Shown piece by piece: positions 35,454 through 45,119 of a stretch of DNA of 64,000 nucleotides. Source of the stretch: Bacillota bacterium. Lineage in GTDB: Bacteria > Bacillota_I > Bacilli_A > Acholeplasmatales > Acholeplasmataceae. The notes below the pieces were generated by a model. That model did not search any database, was not told where the DNA came from, and saw nothing but the letters and a program-made list of their open reading frames with translations. The DNA lies in the NCBI GenBank assembly GCA_018817915.1, contig JAHISX010000023.1, forward strand, positions 35,061-99,060, in the 5' to 3' direction. Both the position numbers and the translations under genes were made by a program. How positions within the stretch are numbered: position 1 is the first letter of the stretch; each line of letters opens with the position of its first letter.

Positions 35454-37139
35454 ATGGTAAACCCATTACTCAAAACCGGTGAACTCGGCATTTTTGCATT
35501 AGGAGGACTCGGTGAAGTAGGTAAAAACATGTACATCTATGACATCAACGGTGGAATCTATATCGTTGATTCAGGTATATTATTTCCTGATGAACAACTT
35601 TTAGGTATTGACTATGTCATACCTGATTTCACATACCTTGTTGAAAATGAAGAACGTATCGTCGGTCTTTTCATTACACATGCCCATGAAGATCACATCG
35701 GAAGTATTCCTTATCTACTCAAAAAGGTCAAGATTCCAAAAATTTATGCTGCTGGTATTGCAGTTGATATGATTGAATATAAACTTTTGGAACATTCTGA
35801 CATCAAAACACCTAAAATTGAAGAATATAAGAGTTACTACACTTATCATTTTGATCATGTTGATATTTCATTTATTAGAATGAATCACTCAATTCCTGAT
35901 ATGTTTGGTATCGTTTTTAGAACAGACCAAGGTATTTTATTCCATACTGGAGATTTTAAGATCGATTTCACGCCAGTTGGACCACCTGCTGAATATGATA
36001 AATTAGCTGCAATTGGTAGTGAAGGCGTTTTATGTATGCTTTCTGATTCTACAAATTCAGAAAGAGACGAACTTATTCCTTCAGATAGTAAAATCGGAAA
36101 ATCTATTAATGAATTATTTTCTAGAATTAACGGTCGCATTATCATTGCAACATTCGCATCTAACATGTATCGCATTCAACAAATAATTGAAGCTTCTGTC
36201 TTAAATGGTAGAAAAGTTGCTGTATTTGGTAGAAGTATGGAACGTGCAATTGAAATTGGAATGCAAACAGGTTATATCAAAGCACCAAAAGATACGATTG
36301 TGACCAACGAACAGGTCAACAGAACCAAAGCAAATGAACTAACCATTTTAGTAACTGGCTCACAAGGTGAACCACTTGCTGCATTAAGTAGAATCGCTAA
36401 TGGTAATCACAGACAAATCAAAGCGATGTCTGGCGATACCGTCATCTTCTCTTCGTCTCCTATTCCTGGAAATCAAGAAGGTGTCAACAGAACCATTAAT
36501 AAATTATTCAGATTAGATGTTGAAGTTATCACTCATGGACCTTTGGCTGATACTCATACTTCTGGTCATGGTAGTCAAAATGATTTAAAGCTTGTCTTGA
36601 GTCTTGTAAAACCTAAATTATTCATTCCAATGCATGGCGAACATCGCATGCTTAAACTTCATAGACAACTTGCAATCGAATGTGGCGTTAAGCCAGAAAA
36701 CATTTTAGTTATGGATAATGGTGAAGTTGCTGCAATATCAAATACTTCCATACGCATGGCTGGAAAAGTAACATCAGGTGAAGTGTACATTGATGGTACT
36801 GGTATTGGTGATATCGGTAGCATGGTCATTAAAGAACGTAAGCTTCTGAGTGAAGAAGGATTATTTTCAGTTGTCTTATCGATTAATTCAAAAACCAAGA
36901 AACTAGTGAATGAGCCAACAATCATCTCCAGAGGATTCATCTATATGAAGGGTAATGAAGAAATAACTTCCTTACTTTCTAATGAAGCAAAGAAAATTGT
37001 TCAAATAGAACTTAATCGTAAGCTTTATAATGAGCTCAACTTGAAACAAGCTGTCATTGATCATTTAAACACTAAAATCTATGACATGACTCAAAGAAGA
37101 CCTTTAGTTATTCCAATTGTTGTTGATCTTAAAAACTAA
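35454..37139 (+). CDS. rnjA: Ribonuclease J
   Basis: Metallo-beta-lactamase/beta-CASP ribonuclease with endo- and 5'-exonuclease activity, 561 residues. Motifs: FALGGLGEVGKNMY, HAHEDHIGS (zinc ligands), HTGDFKID, LLSDSTN-like (MLSDSTNSE), beta-CASP VTGSQGEP, HTSGHGS, and FIPMHGEHR, plus a C-terminal dimer domain. GGAGG sits 8 bases before the ATG. Works in mRNA decay and rRNA maturation with CshA-type helicases. It cannot be assigned to J1 or J2 from sequence alone. Confidence 0.95.
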   Translation: MVNPLLKTGELGIFALGGLGEVGKNMYIYDINGGIYIVDSGILFPDEQLLGIDYVIPDFTYLVENEERIVGLFITHAHEDHIGSIPYLLKKVKIPKIYAAGIAVDMIEYKLLEHSDIKTPKIEEYKSYYTYHFDHVDISFIRMNHSIPDMFGIVFRTDQGILFHTGDFKIDFTPVGPPAEYDKLAAIGSEGVLCMLSDSTNSERDELIPSDSKIGKSINELFSRINGRIIIATFASNMYRIQQIIEASVLNGRKVAVFGRSMERAIEIGMQTGYIKAPKDTIVTNEQVNRTKANELTILVTGSQGEPLAALSRIANGNHRQIKAMSGDTVIFSSSPIPGNQEGVNRTINKLFRLDVEVITHGPLADTHTSGHGSQNDLKLVLSLVKPKLFIPMHGEHRMLKLHRQLAIECGVKPENILVMDNGEVAAISNTSIRMAGKVTSGEVYIDGTGIGDIGSMVIKERKLLSEEGLFSVVLSINSKTKKLVNEPTIISRGFIYMKGNEEITSLLSNEAKKIVQIELNRKLYNELNLKQAVIDHLNTKIYDMTQRRPLVIPIVVDLKN

Positions 37140-37144
37140 AAAAA

Positions 37145-37175
37145 GAGTCTAGCATCCGCTAGGCTCATTTTATTT
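37145..37175. terminator. Bidirectional terminator between rnjA and the exonuclease gene
   Basis: GAGTCTAGC-ATCC-GCTAGGCTC stem; ATTTTATTT follows on plus and TTTTTTT on minus. Confidence 0.75.
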
Positions 37176-38000
37176 CATATAATTGACAAACGCATCAAAA
37201 ACATACTTTGTAACTAATGCATCATCTTTGGCATCATGTGCTTGATCAAAGTCGACATCATAATATGTTTTGTATGCTTTAAATAATCCCAAGTCATCTT
37301 TAAGATTAAAATAATCTTTATGTAGTTTAAGTAGATCAATGAAATCGGTATCTACTGTCAACTTTTCTTTTTCATGTAAAATATAGGAATCATTCATTGC
37401 AGTTAAATCGTTTTTTCCCCATACGACTAATTTGGGATTATACTTCTTGATGATTTTAGCTAATTTCTTATAATAGATATCAAATTGAACTGCTTCAGCA
37501 AAAAATTTATCCTCATCCAAATTAAGAAACTTCTTTGTTCTTTTGCTTAAAGTAAGCTTTTCCTTAGGAAGAACGTAGTACCCATCTTGTTGAATAATAT
37601 TTCCTTGAGCTTCAGATAAAACATAACCTACTTGAATGATTTCGGGGAAAAACTGTTGATCATGATATCCAGGCATCGTCATTTCAAAATCGATAAAAAG
37701 AAAATATTTATTGCTTTCTAAGACTTGTCTCATATCATTTCTCATATGCGTTAAATCGTAATGTATGATGAAAGGGTTCAGTGATATGATCTGATTAAAG
37801 TGTGATACTTGATAGAAAGAAAATTTTCCTATTTTTTTCATTTTAGGAGATATTTCAAAATCAACTAAAACACCTTTTCTTAAATACATAAAGAATGTTT
37901 TTGCCAAACGATTGGATAAATAAAAACCAATCTTCCGACCTTCAATAATCATATAAAAAACTTTCTTATATGCATCAATACTCCAGATAATTTTTCTCAT
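37170..38000 (-). CDS. DEDDh 3'-5' exonuclease-domain protein
   Basis: 276 residues. The last ~180 form a DnaQ-type exonuclease: FIDFEMT (first Asp and Glu), a middle Asp in L-T-A-M-N-D, and AHDAKDDA (His and last Asp, the DEDDh pattern), so the metal site looks complete. The first ~90 residues form an extra basic, aromatic domain I do not recognise. The gene overlaps the uvrC stop (ATGA at 37997-38000), so it is made with UvrC, suggesting DNA repair. An RNA-trimming role is equally possible by fold. Confidence 0.8.
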   Translation of the reverse strand: MRKIIWSIDAYKKVFYMIIEGRKIGFYLSNRLAKTFFMYLRKGVLVDFEISPKMKKIGKFSFYQVSHFNQIISLNPFIIHYDLTHMRNDMRQVLESNKYFLFIDFEMTMPGYHDQQFFPEIIQVGYVLSEAQGNIIQQDGYYVLPKEKLTLSKRTKKFLNLDEDKFFAEAVQFDIYYKKLAKIIKKYNPKLVVWGKNDLTAMNDSYILHEKEKLTVDTDFIDLLKLHKDYFNLKDDLGLFKAYKTYYDVDFDQAHDAKDDALVTKYVFDAFVNYMK

Positions 38001-39727
38001 TTTAAAACCTCTCTAATCTCTAAGATGACAGTTTTTGGAATCCCAAGCGAAATCAGTTCTTCTTCACTGGCATTCTTAATTGCATCGATACTTGTAAAAT
38101 GGCCTAATAAGGCCTTTTTTCTTTTATCTCCAATACCTGAAATTTCATCAAGCGGTGATGATACAGCGAGCTTATTTCTAGTACTTCTATGGAAGTCTAT
38201 TGCGAATCTATGGACCTCTTCAGACATCTTTAATAGAAACTTATAGAGTTCACTTTGTTTAAGTAATGGAATCACTTCATCTTCAAAGACAAGCGCTTCA
38301 AGTAGATGTCGATTGTTTTTCTTTAAACCTGCAATCTTAATATCTAAATTCAATGATGTTAAGATTTCTTGAGCAGCATGTAACTGACCTTTACCACCAT
38401 CCACTAAAATCAAATCTGGAACATCTAAATTTTCCATTAACATCTTTTGATATCTTCTATAAGTGACTTCTTTCATCGCTTGATAATCATCATTTGTTGT
38501 TGTTTTCAAGTGGTACTTTCGATAACTTTTCCGTTCGAAATCATTATCTCTATAAACGACTAAAGCTGAAATAGGTGCAGTTCCAAATAATTGAGCATTA
38601 TCAAATATTTCTATATGTCTAACTGGATGATGAATTAATTTACCTAATTCATCTAGTGCTTTTTGTTTTTGTTCATCCTTATGACGATAGAGCATGAAAT
38701 GATGTTCAAGATCATAGTCAGCATTTTTAGATGATAAATCTGCAAGCTTCTTCTTATCACCTTTTTGAGGGATACTTGCTTTTTTACCAAAGAATGGTTC
38801 AATATCCTCTAATTTGAAACGGTCGCTAAACAATAATTCATCTGGCATGAATTGTTCGTAAAATTGTTGAAGGTAGCTTAAGATAGCATCCATGACTTCA
38901 CCTACATACGCAAAAACGATTTGATGAGGATCGACCATTTTACCTTTTCTAACAACCAAAATTTGAAGTGAGATGTCATCTTTATTAAATGCATAACTAA
39001 TTGCATCTCTATCTTTAAAGTCATTTGAATTTATAATTTGTTTCTCAATTGTTGTATCGATATGACTAATCATATCTCTAAACTCAGCAGCTTTTTCATA
39101 TTGCATTTCAACAGATGCCTGTAACATTTCACTTTCTAACCGGTTCATAACTTCTTTGGTATCACCTTTTAGAAAGTTAGTAATTTGCTGTATTGTGTCT
39201 TGATAATCCACATGATCATTGATACATGGTGCTAAGCATTGCCCAATATGATAATATAAGCATGCTTTTTTAGGCATGGTTTCACATTTTCTTAATGGAT
39301 ATAATCTATTCAATAATCTGGTTGTTTCTCTTGCGGCATAAACATTTGTAAAAGGACCAAATATCTTACCTTTGGCATTTTTCTTTCTAACAACCTGTAA
39401 TCGCGGATGACTTTCTTTCGTAAGTTCAATATATGGATATGTTTTATCATCCATTAAGCGAATATTATATTTAGGTAGATATTGTTTGATTAGATTGCTT
39501 TCTAAAATGAGGGATTCACGTTCGCTATTCGTCAAAACATATGAAAAATCGCGAATTTCTAAAACAAGTCGCGTTGTTTTTTCATTGTGTGCACCAGTAA
39601 AATAGGATTTCACACGATTCTTTAAATTTTTGGCTTTACCCACATAAATGACTTCTTCGTCCTCATTTTTCATGAGATAACAACCAGGTTCATTGGGTAA
39701 TAATGCTAATTTTTCCTTAAAATTCAA
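37997..39727 (-). CDS. uvrC: Excinuclease ABC subunit C
   Basis: Dual-incision nuclease of nucleotide excision repair, about 576 residues. GIY-YIG domain (P-G-C-Y-L-M, V-I-Y-V-G-K-A-K-N-L-K-N-R-V), a UvrB-binding UVR helix (Y-E-K-A-A-E-F-R-D), RNase H-like second nuclease domain (I-L-V-D-G-G-K-G-Q), and two C-terminal HhH motifs. I prefer a TTG start at 39725-39727 with GGTGA five bases upstream, giving the usual N-F-K-E-K-L beginning. GTG codons four and five codons earlier are alternatives. Confidence 0.93.
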   Translation of the reverse strand: MNFKEKLALLPNEPGCYLMKNEDEEVIYVGKAKNLKNRVKSYFTGAHNEKTTRLVLEIRDFSYVLTNSERESLILESNLIKQYLPKYNIRLMDDKTYPYIELTKESHPRLQVVRKKNAKGKIFGPFTNVYAARETTRLLNRLYPLRKCETMPKKACLYYHIGQCLAPCINDHVDYQDTIQQITNFLKGDTKEVMNRLESEMLQASVEMQYEKAAEFRDMISHIDTTIEKQIINSNDFKDRDAISYAFNKDDISLQILVVRKGKMVDPHQIVFAYVGEVMDAILSYLQQFYEQFMPDELLFSDRFKLEDIEPFFGKKASIPQKGDKKKLADLSSKNADYDLEHHFMLYRHKDEQKQKALDELGKLIHHPVRHIEIFDNAQLFGTAPISALVVYRDNDFERKSYRKYHLKTTTNDDYQAMKEVTYRRYQKMLMENLDVPDLILVDGGKGQLHAAQEILTSLNLDIKIAGLKKNNRHLLEALVFEDEVIPLLKQSELYKFLLKMSEEVHRFAIDFHRSTRNKLAVSSPLDEISGIGDKRKKALLGHFTSIDAIKNASEEELISLGIPKTVILEIREVLK

Positions 39728-39779
39728 ATAAATCACCACTCATATTGTATCACAAATCACGTTTGGTTTTCTTTTTGTG

Positions 39780-39803
39780 CAAAAAAAAAGCGCTTGGCGC
39801 TTT
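39780..39803 (-). terminator. Terminator after rpoZ
   Basis: AAAGCGC-CAA-GCGCTTT stem with a run of T on the minus strand. Confidence 0.88.
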
Positions 39804-39807
39804 CTAA

Positions 39808-40023
39808 TTAAGATTCAAACTTAATGTCAACCTTACCATCTAGTATTTCTTCTAATGCAATACCAATTGATTTGACACATTGTGCATCTTCAACATTTAA
39901 CTTTTCTGACTCCAATATTTGAGCAACTTTGCTTGCTGCGTATACAAGTTTATATTTTGAATCTATTTTTGACAATAATTTGTCAATGGATGGATAACGC
40001 ATACCGTCTTTATTTTTATTCAT
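39808..40023 (-). CDS. rpoZ: RNA polymerase omega subunit
   Basis: 71 residues. The core M-R-Y-P-S-I-D-K-L-L..K-Y-K-L-V-Y-A-A-S-K-V-A matches the omega fold that chaperones the beta' subunit. It follows gmk by 3 nt, the standard gmk-rpoZ order. AGGAG before the ATG supports the start with the extra N-N-K-D-G residues. Confidence 0.92.
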   Translation of the reverse strand: MNKNKDGMRYPSIDKLLSKIDSKYKLVYAASKVAQILESEKLNVEDAQCVKSIGIALEEILDGKVDIKFES

Positions 40024-40026
40024 CTT

Positions 40027-40644
40027 CTATTCTCCTATCATCTTAATATAGTTATGGATGGATCTTTCTGTTTTCGCATGTTCTGCTCTAATGATTGCCA
40101 TGATTCTATCAGCTGCATTGTTAACTTCATCATTAACAACAATGTAATCATACTTATGAGCAAGCAAAAACTCAGACTCTGCTTTTTTCATTCTTTTTTC
40201 AATCAGTTCTATTGGCTCGGTGCCTCTGTTCTTCAATCTTTCATAAAGAGCTTTCTTCCCTGGTGGAACCAAGAAAATAAATACAGCTTCTTTCATTTGT
40301 TTTCTCACTTGAAGTGCGCCTTCAACCTCAATCTCTAAAACAACTTCCTTGCCTCGATCCAATTGTTCTTCCACTTTATCACGAGGGGTTCCATAATAAT
40401 TCCCGACAAACTCAGCCCATTCCAAAAACTTATTTTCCTTAATACGTTTAATGAATGTCTCTTTGTCAACGAAGTAATAATCAACACCTTCGACTTCATC
40501 AGCACGAGGCTGTCTGGTTGTCATCGATACAGAATAAACGAGATCATGGTGTGGCATTTGGAATAATGCTCTACGAACTGTTCCTTTTCCAACGCCTGAA
40601 GGACCGGAAATGACAACTAATAAACCTTTTTCATTCAGTTTCAT
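40027..40644 (-). CDS. gmk: Guanylate kinase
   Basis: Phosphorylates GMP to GDP. 205 residues with P-loop SGPSGVGKGT, GMP-binding S-V-S-M-T-T-R-Q-P-R and G-V-D-Y-Y-F-V, and lid region R-L-K-N-R-G-T-E. AAGGAGGATCCT before the ATG and a good promoter upstream. Confidence 0.96.
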   Translation of the reverse strand: MKLNEKGLLVVISGPSGVGKGTVRRALFQMPHHDLVYSVSMTTRQPRADEVEGVDYYFVDKETFIKRIKENKFLEWAEFVGNYYGTPRDKVEEQLDRGKEVVLEIEVEGALQVRKQMKEAVFIFLVPPGKKALYERLKNRGTEPIELIEKRMKKAESEFLLAHKYDYIVVNDEVNNAADRIMAIIRAEHAKTERSIHNYIKMIGE

Positions 40645-40677
40645 AGGATCCTCCTTCTGTGGTTGATGTTACTCTTT

Positions 40678-40706
40678 ATTATATATGATAAATCATAGAC
40701 TGTAAA
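40678..40706 (-). promoter_or_regulatory. Promoter of gmk-rpoZ
   Basis: TTTACA, 17-bp spacer, TATAAT on the minus strand. Confidence 0.8.
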
Positions 40707-40791
40707 TAGATTTAGTGATATTTAACATAGAATAACGCTTACAGGAGAAGATTTAGTCTATTAATGTGTTAAAATAGTCTTGAGGTGTCTT

Positions 40792-42357
40792 ATGGTATTC
40801 GATGGTTTTTTTATTTATCACATCATTTTGGAATTGAATAGCCAATTAGAAAAATCACGATTGGAAAAAATATATCAAACGAGCGAATTTTCGTTTGTTT
40901 TTGTGTTTTATCATCGTGGACAAAGATTATTAATGAATCTCGATCTGAGTTCTCACAATTTTGGAGTACATTTAACTCATAAAAAAACAGAATCTTCAGA
41001 GAACTCACAATTTTTATCAATTTTAAAGAAAAACCTAGAAGGTTCTATTCTTCAAAATATAATACAGCATGAAACCGATCGTGTCATAATCTTCAATTTT
41101 GCTATACACGACTTTTTAGATGGACAAGTAAACAAACAACTCATCTTTGAAGCAATGGGCAAGCATTCTAATCTACTGCTTGTTCAAGACGGTCTGATTG
41201 TCGATACTTTCAAGAAAATGTTTTTTGCTGAAGGTAGACAGCTTCTTCCTCAAGCAACTTTTGAATTTTTCCCAACAACAAAAAAGTCTTTCCATTCAAT
41301 CGATTATTCAAAAGTATTTTCATACAAAGATTTAGTTGACCAATACATGGGGCTTTCACCATTTCTTGCAAGATATTTAGTTGATCATCCCGTTCAGCTT
41401 TTAGAAATAAAACTCAATCCTACTCGAAATTTAAAAGATGGTAAAGATTATATATTCGATATCTTTGAAGATGATTCTTTAAAGAAACATTTTTCAACCA
41501 TTTCTGAAATGATGGACGAAAAAGAGGAAAAACATAGTCATACGCTTTCTCCACATGAAATATTCATCGATAAACAGTTAAAGAAATATCAAGTTAAGAA
41601 AGAACAGTTCTTGGAGTTGCTAGAACAAGCAAAAATCAAATTGGAGTACAAAGCCAAAGGTGACTTAGTCTATCAATCTCAATTACCACTAGATCAAAAG
41701 CAATCATCGATTGAGGTTTATGGAACTCAACTTCTATTAGATCCTACAAAAACATTGAATGAAAATGCCCAATATTTCTTTAAAGGATATCAAAAAGCAA
41801 AAAGAACAATTGAAAACATAAAAACTCAAAATAATCAAAACGAAGAACTCATTAGTCTATTTAATGAATTTAAAACCTATTTAGATTTATCGTCTGGTGA
41901 TAATATCAAAGATTTTGAGGCTGACCTCTTGCCTTTCGGTTATAAGACAAAACAAAAAATGCCGAAAAAGAAACAAGAAAAAAAGCCTAATATATTCATT
42001 TTGACTGATGATAACCTTCATTATTATATTGGAAAAAACAGCTTGCAAAACGAATATATTACTCATCATGTTGCAAATAAGGAAGATTATTGGTTTCATG
42101 TCAAAGACTTTCCTGGATCCCATGTTGTTGTTGATACAAAGGTATTAAATGAAGCAATCATAAGAAAAGCTTCAATGCTTGCTGCTCATTTCTCAAGTTT
42201 GAAATATTCATCTTCAATTGCAGTCGATTATACTCAAATCAAACATATCAAAAAAATACCAGGAAAACCTGGATATCAAGTCAATTATAAAAATCATCAG
42301 ACCATTTACATTGATATTGATGAAACCAAGATTGCAAATTATTTAAAAAATGTCTAA
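40792..42357 (+). CDS. rqcH: Ribosome quality control factor RqcH (NFACT family)
   Basis: Binds stalled 50S-peptidyl-tRNA complexes and recruits tRNA-Ala to add C-terminal alanine tails. 521 residues, a little shorter than the usual ~570. NFACT-N domain (M-V-F-D-G-F-F-I-Y) with the conserved Asp-Arg pair in H-E-T-D-R-V-I-I-F, a helical/coiled-coil region in the middle, and an NFACT-R domain near the end (H-Y-Y-I-G-K-N.., F-H-V-K-D-F-P-G-S-H-V). The ATG at 40792 follows GAGGTGTCTT. A TTG four codons earlier is inside the ribosome site. Confidence 0.92.
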   Translation: MVFDGFFIYHIILELNSQLEKSRLEKIYQTSEFSFVFVFYHRGQRLLMNLDLSSHNFGVHLTHKKTESSENSQFLSILKKNLEGSILQNIIQHETDRVIIFNFAIHDFLDGQVNKQLIFEAMGKHSNLLLVQDGLIVDTFKKMFFAEGRQLLPQATFEFFPTTKKSFHSIDYSKVFSYKDLVDQYMGLSPFLARYLVDHPVQLLEIKLNPTRNLKDGKDYIFDIFEDDSLKKHFSTISEMMDEKEEKHSHTLSPHEIFIDKQLKKYQVKKEQFLELLEQAKIKLEYKAKGDLVYQSQLPLDQKQSSIEVYGTQLLLDPTKTLNENAQYFFKGYQKAKRTIENIKTQNNQNEELISLFNEFKTYLDLSSGDNIKDFEADLLPFGYKTKQKMPKKKQEKKPNIFILTDDNLHYYIGKNSLQNEYITHHVANKEDYWFHVKDFPGSHVVVDTKVLNEAIIRKASMLAAHFSSLKYSSSIAVDYTQIKHIKKIPGKPGYQVNYKNHQTIYIDIDETKIANYLKNV

Positions 42358-42380
42358 TTTACCATAATTTAGACTTTTTT
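42352..42380 (+). terminator. Terminator after rqcH
   Basis: GTCTAA..TTAGAC stem around the stop codon region followed by seven T. Confidence 0.7.
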
Positions 42381-42400
42381 TAAACTTATAGGCAAAATAG

Positions 42401-42429
42401 TTGATACTCATGCCTATTTGATGTAAGAT
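42401..42429 (+). promoter_or_regulatory. Promoter of sodA
   Basis: TTGATA, 17-bp spacer, TAAGAT, 27 bp before the start codon. Confidence 0.6.
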
Positions 42430-42456
42430 AGGGTTATAAATAGGAGGAACAAAACT

Positions 42457-43062
42457 ATGAAATTTGAATTACCTAAATTACCATATGCATATGATGCATT
42501 AGAACCTTTCTTTGATGCAAGAACAATGGAAATACATTATACGAAACATCACCAAGGTTACACAAACAACTTAAACGCAGCATTAGAAAAACATGCTGAT
42601 TTATCAACACCTCTAGAAGAATTATTAGCTGATCTTTCTTTAGTGCCATCAGATATTAGAGCTGCTGTACAAAATAATGGTGGTGGTTACTTTAATCACG
42701 CATTCTTCTGGCCTTTACTTCAAGTGAACAATGGTGCATTGCCAAAAGGTAAATTATTAGAAGCTATCAAAGCGGACTTTGGTTCATTTGATGCTTTCAA
42801 AGAAGCTTTTGGAGCTGCTGCTAAGACAAGATTCGGTAGTGGTTGGGCATGGCTCATTGTAACGCCTGAAAAGACACTTAAAGTGCTTTCAACAGCTAAT
42901 CAAGATACACCACTGGCTGAAGGCAAACCAGTTTTAGGACTTGACGTTTGGGAACATGCTTATTATTTGAATTACCAAAATAGACGTCCTGATTATGTTT
43001 CTGCATTCTTTAATGTAATCAATTGGAATAAAGTTGAAGCATTATACAAAGAAGCATTATAA
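42457..43062 (+). CDS. sodA: Superoxide dismutase, Mn/Fe family (Mn-like)
   Basis: Converts superoxide to peroxide and oxygen. 201 residues. Metal ligands fall in Y-T-K-H-H-Q-G-Y (first His), F-N-H-A-F-F-W (second His), and D-V-W-E-H-A-Y (Asp and last His). The residue that tunes the metal is the Gln in T-A-N-Q-D-T-P-L, the Mn-type position; FeSODs put their Gln elsewhere. A Tyr replaces the usual His in the G-G-Y-F-N-H segment. ATAGGAGGAAC precedes the ATG; single-gene unit. Confidence 0.95.
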   Translation: MKFELPKLPYAYDALEPFFDARTMEIHYTKHHQGYTNNLNAALEKHADLSTPLEELLADLSLVPSDIRAAVQNNGGGYFNHAFFWPLLQVNNGALPKGKLLEAIKADFGSFDAFKEAFGAAAKTRFGSGWAWLIVTPEKTLKVLSTANQDTPLAEGKPVLGLDVWEHAYYLNYQNRRPDYVSAFFNVINWNKVEALYKEAL

Positions 43063-43078
43063 AAAATTCAGTAGATGA

Positions 43079-43114
43079 AAAGAACTAACTCACTTTGAGC
43101 TAGTTCTTTTTTTT
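43079..43114. terminator. Bidirectional terminator between sodA and the antiporter
   Basis: AAGAACTA..TAGTTCTT stem with inner CTCA/TGAG and T runs on both strands. Confidence 0.8.
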
Positions 43115-44363
43115 AGCTATTTTGAATTTGTCCAACATCGGTTATGACTTTTTCTTCAAATTCTCTAGATTCTCCTACTTTTTCAATGGTTTTCTTAAAG
43201 ATAATAGGACCAACCAATTCAAAGAATAAAATACCAGCTAAGACGATTGTACTTACGAGAATGGATTCTTGTTCGGGAAATAAGGTTGTTACTGCGACTA
43301 GCATCCCAATTTCAACACCACCTTGAGGCAGTAAACATAATCCAACAGAATTTCTCACGACTTTAGGAGATTTTGCGATGAGTGCTCCAACATAAGCTCC
43401 TCCTATTTTTCCTATAGAACGGAAAACGATATAAAGAACAGCAATCAATCCTGCAACTTTAAGTACGGATATTGAAAGTTGTGCACCAGCTAATGTAAAG
43501 AAGATAATGATTAAAGGGCCGCTGAAATTAGAAAGTGCTGCACCTTGAATTTCAAATGTTTCTTTCTTAATAAAGTTCGTAAATGCCATCCCAATCATCA
43601 TCGGTGTTAAGATCATGGATAAGAAAAATTCATGAGCTAACCATATGGAGATCAAAACTGTAGATAGTGACAAGACAAGATAAGCAATATAGCGTTCTCT
43701 TTTAGGCAATTTATTAATGAAGAGTTTAGAACACAATCCTAAGAAAGCGCCTAAAAGTAAACCAACAAGAATTGATAATGTTATTTCAATAAAGGGTTCA
43801 ATGATTGCTGTATGAAAGTTTAGTGTTTCACCATTGATTAAGCTGAGTGCAATAGTAATAAATAAACCAAAGATTACAACCCCAAAAATATCATCAATAC
43901 CAGTAATTGGAACTACAGAATCAACAACAGGACCTTTTGCTCTCATATTTTTAACCATAACGATGATTGGAGCTGGTGCAGTTGCTGTTGCAATCGCTGA
44001 TAATGTAAGGGCAAGCCAAAGTCTTCCATCAATTAAATATACAACGACTAAGACAATAATAGCTGTAGCAAGTGCTTGAACAATGGTAATGATCATAATT
44101 GATTTGCCACTTTTTTTTACTTTAGGCAACCATAATTCTGTACCAATTTGGTAGGCAATAATACCTAATACGAAGTTTGTAACAACATCAAAACTGATGA
44201 GGGTATGCTCTGTTATAACATTTAGGATGGATGGTCCTAAAATAATACCTGCAATAATATAACCAGTAATTTCTGGTATTTTAATCAATTCTGCAAGTTT
44301 ACCAAAGACAAATCCCATCAATAAAGTGATTGCTAAAAATAATAAAAATACATAAATATCCAT
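43113..44363 (-). CDS. CPA2-type cation:proton antiporter
   Basis: 416-residue membrane protein with about 12-13 TM helices (Na_H_Exchanger fold). Helix 2-3 region G-Y-I-I-A-G-I-I-L-G-P-S and a discontinuous helix I-T-G-I-D-D-I with the paired Asp typical of the KefB/NapA ion site. There is no C-terminal RCK domain, so it is not a full KefB/C channel-like protein. The ion (Na+ or K+) is not settled. The ATG at 44361-44363 has AGGAG 11 bases upstream; a TTG directly before it has better spacing and is a real alternative. Confidence 0.86.
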   Translation of the reverse strand: MDIYVFLLFLAITLLMGFVFGKLAELIKIPEITGYIIAGIILGPSILNVITEHTLISFDVVTNFVLGIIAYQIGTELWLPKVKKSGKSIMIITIVQALATAIIVLVVVYLIDGRLWLALTLSAIATATAPAPIIVMVKNMRAKGPVVDSVVPITGIDDIFGVVIFGLFITIALSLINGETLNFHTAIIEPFIEITLSILVGLLLGAFLGLCSKLFINKLPKRERYIAYLVLSLSTVLISIWLAHEFFLSMILTPMMIGMAFTNFIKKETFEIQGAALSNFSGPLIIIFFTLAGAQLSISVLKVAGLIAVLYIVFRSIGKIGGAYVGALIAKSPKVVRNSVGLCLLPQGGVEIGMLVAVTTLFPEQESILVSTIVLAGILFFELVGPIIFKKTIEKVGESREFEEKVITDVGQIQNS

Positions 44364-44543
44364 CAAGTAAGTCTCTCCTTCAGTCTCTAACATCATGTAG
44401 ACTATATGTTTTTTGTTGTGGTTTTTATGCAATTTTAATCAAAATTAACAGAAACCACAATACTTCTACTTTTTACCTATATTTATTATATAACGATTGT
44501 AGCATTATAAACTAAAATTTAATATCTTTTTCAGTTTATATAC

Positions 44544-44568
44544 AAAAAAAAGGAAGCATAAGCTTCCT
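44544..44568 (-). terminator. Terminator after hpf
   Basis: GGAAGC-TTAT-GCTTCC stem followed by eight T on the minus strand. Confidence 0.88.
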
Positions 44569-45119
44569 TATTGATTATGAGTTTCAATAATTGCGTAATC
44601 ACCATCATGTCTTCTATAAACCACATTGGTTCTTAAAGTATGAATATCTAAATAAACATAGAAGTCATGACCAGATAATTCCATCGCTGCAAATGCTTCT
44701 TCTGAAGTCATTGGCTTTAACTCAACTTGCTTATTTTTAACTAATTGACTTGCAAGAATGTCTTTTTCAAGTGACTCTGCATCAAATTCATTTGAATAAG
44801 CCTGCTTAATACCTTCTTTTTCTAGATTGTGCTTGAGCTTATCTTTATATCTTCTAATTTGAGCAACGAGCTTATCATTAGCCTTATCAATAGCTGCATA
44901 CATATCGTAATCTGATACCTCAGCTCTTAACACAGTTCCTTTAGTTGGAATTGTGACCTCAATTTTGTGGTGATCTTTATAGACTTTGCACACCACTCTG
45001 ACTTCAGAGACGACTTCTGGACCAAAAAAGGAAATGACTTTATTAAATCTCTTTTCAGCATAATCCTTAATTGCTTCAGTTGGAACAAAACCATTCTTAC
45101 CCAATACTTCAAATTTCAT
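44568..45119 (-). CDS. hpf: Ribosome hibernation promoting factor, long form
   Basis: 183 residues. N-terminal S30AE domain (about 1-95) that blocks tRNA/mRNA sites on the 30S, a charged linker, and the C-terminal dimerisation domain (K-P-M-T-S-E-E-A-F.., V-V-Y-R-R-H-D-G-D-Y) that links two ribosomes into 100S dimers. AAAGGAGAAAAAC before the ATG, which overlaps the end of the zinc-ribbon gene by 4 nt. Confidence 0.94.
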   Translation of the reverse strand: MKFEVLGKNGFVPTEAIKDYAEKRFNKVISFFGPEVVSEVRVVCKVYKDHHKIEVTIPTKGTVLRAEVSDYDMYAAIDKANDKLVAQIRRYKDKLKHNLEKEGIKQAYSNEFDAESLEKDILASQLVKNKQVELKPMTSEEAFAAMELSGHDFYVYLDIHTLRTNVVYRRHDGDYAIIETHNQ

